Position numbers and translations under genes: made by a program. DNA of 64,000 nucleotides from the NCBI RefSeq assembly GCF_007066085.1, contig NZ_CP041405.1, positions 1,240,001-1,304,000 on the forward strand, given 5' to 3'. Origin of the DNA: Paenibacillus thiaminolyticus. GTDB lineage: Bacteria; Bacillota; Bacilli; Paenibacillales; Paenibacillaceae. The notes under the pieces are model-generated. The model was not told the origin of the DNA, ran no database searches, and was given only the letters and a program-made list of their open reading frames with translations. Positions within the stretch are counted from its first letter, which is position 1. Each line of letters starts with the position of its first letter. Shown one piece after another: positions 63,590 through 64,000 of this stretch.

Positions 63590-64000
63590 CTATTCCACTC
63601 GCGCTTTGAAGGTCTGCGTCTGGACCACATTCGCCACATACACTGATACGTATGAGACCGGAATCCCCGTAATTTGCTGGACATAGTCGCGAACTTGGCG
63701 CTGGACCTCCTCCGTCAGCTCAGGAATGGATGTCTCGCCGTCTACGACCGTCCGGATAACAATGTCCAGACCGGCCTCATTCGTGCGGATGCGGGCCTTC
63801 AAGTCCTTGACTCCCCGTACCCGTCCGGCCGCCTTGAGCGCCAGGTTCTCTATCGTCTCAATCGAGATTTTGATATCGCCAATCTCTGTCCGCTGATCGA
63901 TCGAAGGCAGCGCCGCACGCTCTCTGCGAATCGACACATAGAAAAAACGGATGCTCAACAAAAACAAGACGGCGGCGGTCGCGATGACCGTCGACTGCAG
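63590..64000 (-). CDS. amaP: Alkaline shock response membrane anchor protein AmaP (5' end outside the window)
   Basis: The visible 136 residues contain the end of a membrane helix (VLFLLSIRFFYVS) and an Asp23-like domain with ISIETIENLALKAAGRVRGVKD and VVDGETSIPELTEEVQ. AmaP tethers Asp23 to the membrane. The frame is open to the window edge, and the family is usually about 180 residues, so roughly 45 N-terminal residues are missing here. Confidence 0.85.
   Translation of the reverse strand: MQSTVIATAAVLFLLSIRFFYVSIRRERAALPSIDQRTEIGDIKISIETIENLALKAAGRVRGVKDLKARIRTNEAGLDIVIRTVVDGETSIPELTEEVQRQVRDYVQQITGIPVSYVSVYVANVVQTQTFKARVE

Overview
The window looks like a chromosomal segment of a spore-forming Firmicute of the Paenibacillaceae, most likely Paenibacillus or a close relative. 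Supporting evidence: a nearly complete set of sporulation genes (spo0A, spoIVB, spoIIAA-AB-sigF, spoIIM, spoVAF, dacF, mciZ) in the local order known from Bacillus, GC-rich third codon positions, AGGAGG-type ribosome binding sites, frequent TTG starts and Paenibacillus-style intergenic repeats. Assignments rest on reading the translated sequence; no search was run. Most genes lie on the minus strand.

Region 1 (1-6.3 kb): a UPF0173 metallo-hydrolase, scpA-scpB, and the riboflavin operon ribD-ribE-ribBA-ribH behind an FMN riboswitch with its own terminator. Region 2 (6.3-12 kb): a VanZ-like protein, a lytic-transglycosylase lipoprotein, an unlisted pair of small ORFs behind a good promoter, ppiB, lysA and spoVAF. 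Region 3 (12.1-13.3 kb): a gene-free block with a 51-bp tandem repeat (four units) and a ~272-bp tandem repeat (about 2.7 units), lying between spoVAF and sigF where Bacillus carries spoVAA-AE. Region 4 (13.4-26.3 kb): sigF/spoIIAB/spoIIAA with a sigma-H promoter, dacF, pdp, punA, xerD, a yqzK-like gene, ald, a subtilisin-like protease, fur, spoIIM, an endonuclease Q-like protein, nudF and divergent mciZ.

Region 5 (26.3-36.4 kb): a hexuronate operon (Gfo/Idh oxidoreductase, uronate isomerase, SDR mannonate reductase, TIM-barrel isomerase, second Gfo/Idh, mannonate dehydratase) with a cre-like site upstream, a repeat-rich island with two MITE-like elements, an AraC regulator and a PepT-like peptidase. 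Region 6 (36.4-45.4 kb): prli42 (33 codons), lipB, the branched-chain 2-oxoacid dehydrogenase complex (lpdV-bfmBAA-bfmBAB-bfmBB), a DUF2627 protein, a VanZ-RDD membrane protein and a DJ-1/PfpI protein with an uncertain 5' end. Region 7 (45.4-49.4 kb): an accessory patch with a stand-alone Mrr_N-like protein, a small membrane ORF, a broken hicB antitoxin, a serine hydrolase, a MerR regulator and an HRDC fragment.

Region 8 (49.4-64 kb): spo0A, spoIVB, recN, argR, tlyA, dxs, a membrane protein, a ~650-nt gene-free structured stretch, ispA, xseB, xseA, folD, nusB, a DUF2273 protein and a truncated amaP. The stretch between ispA and the membrane gene matches the expected position, length, promoter and fold richness of OLE RNA, and the membrane gene is then OapA. 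This ribonucleoprotein locus is the most striking system here; the family is already described, so its presence rather than its existence is the news.
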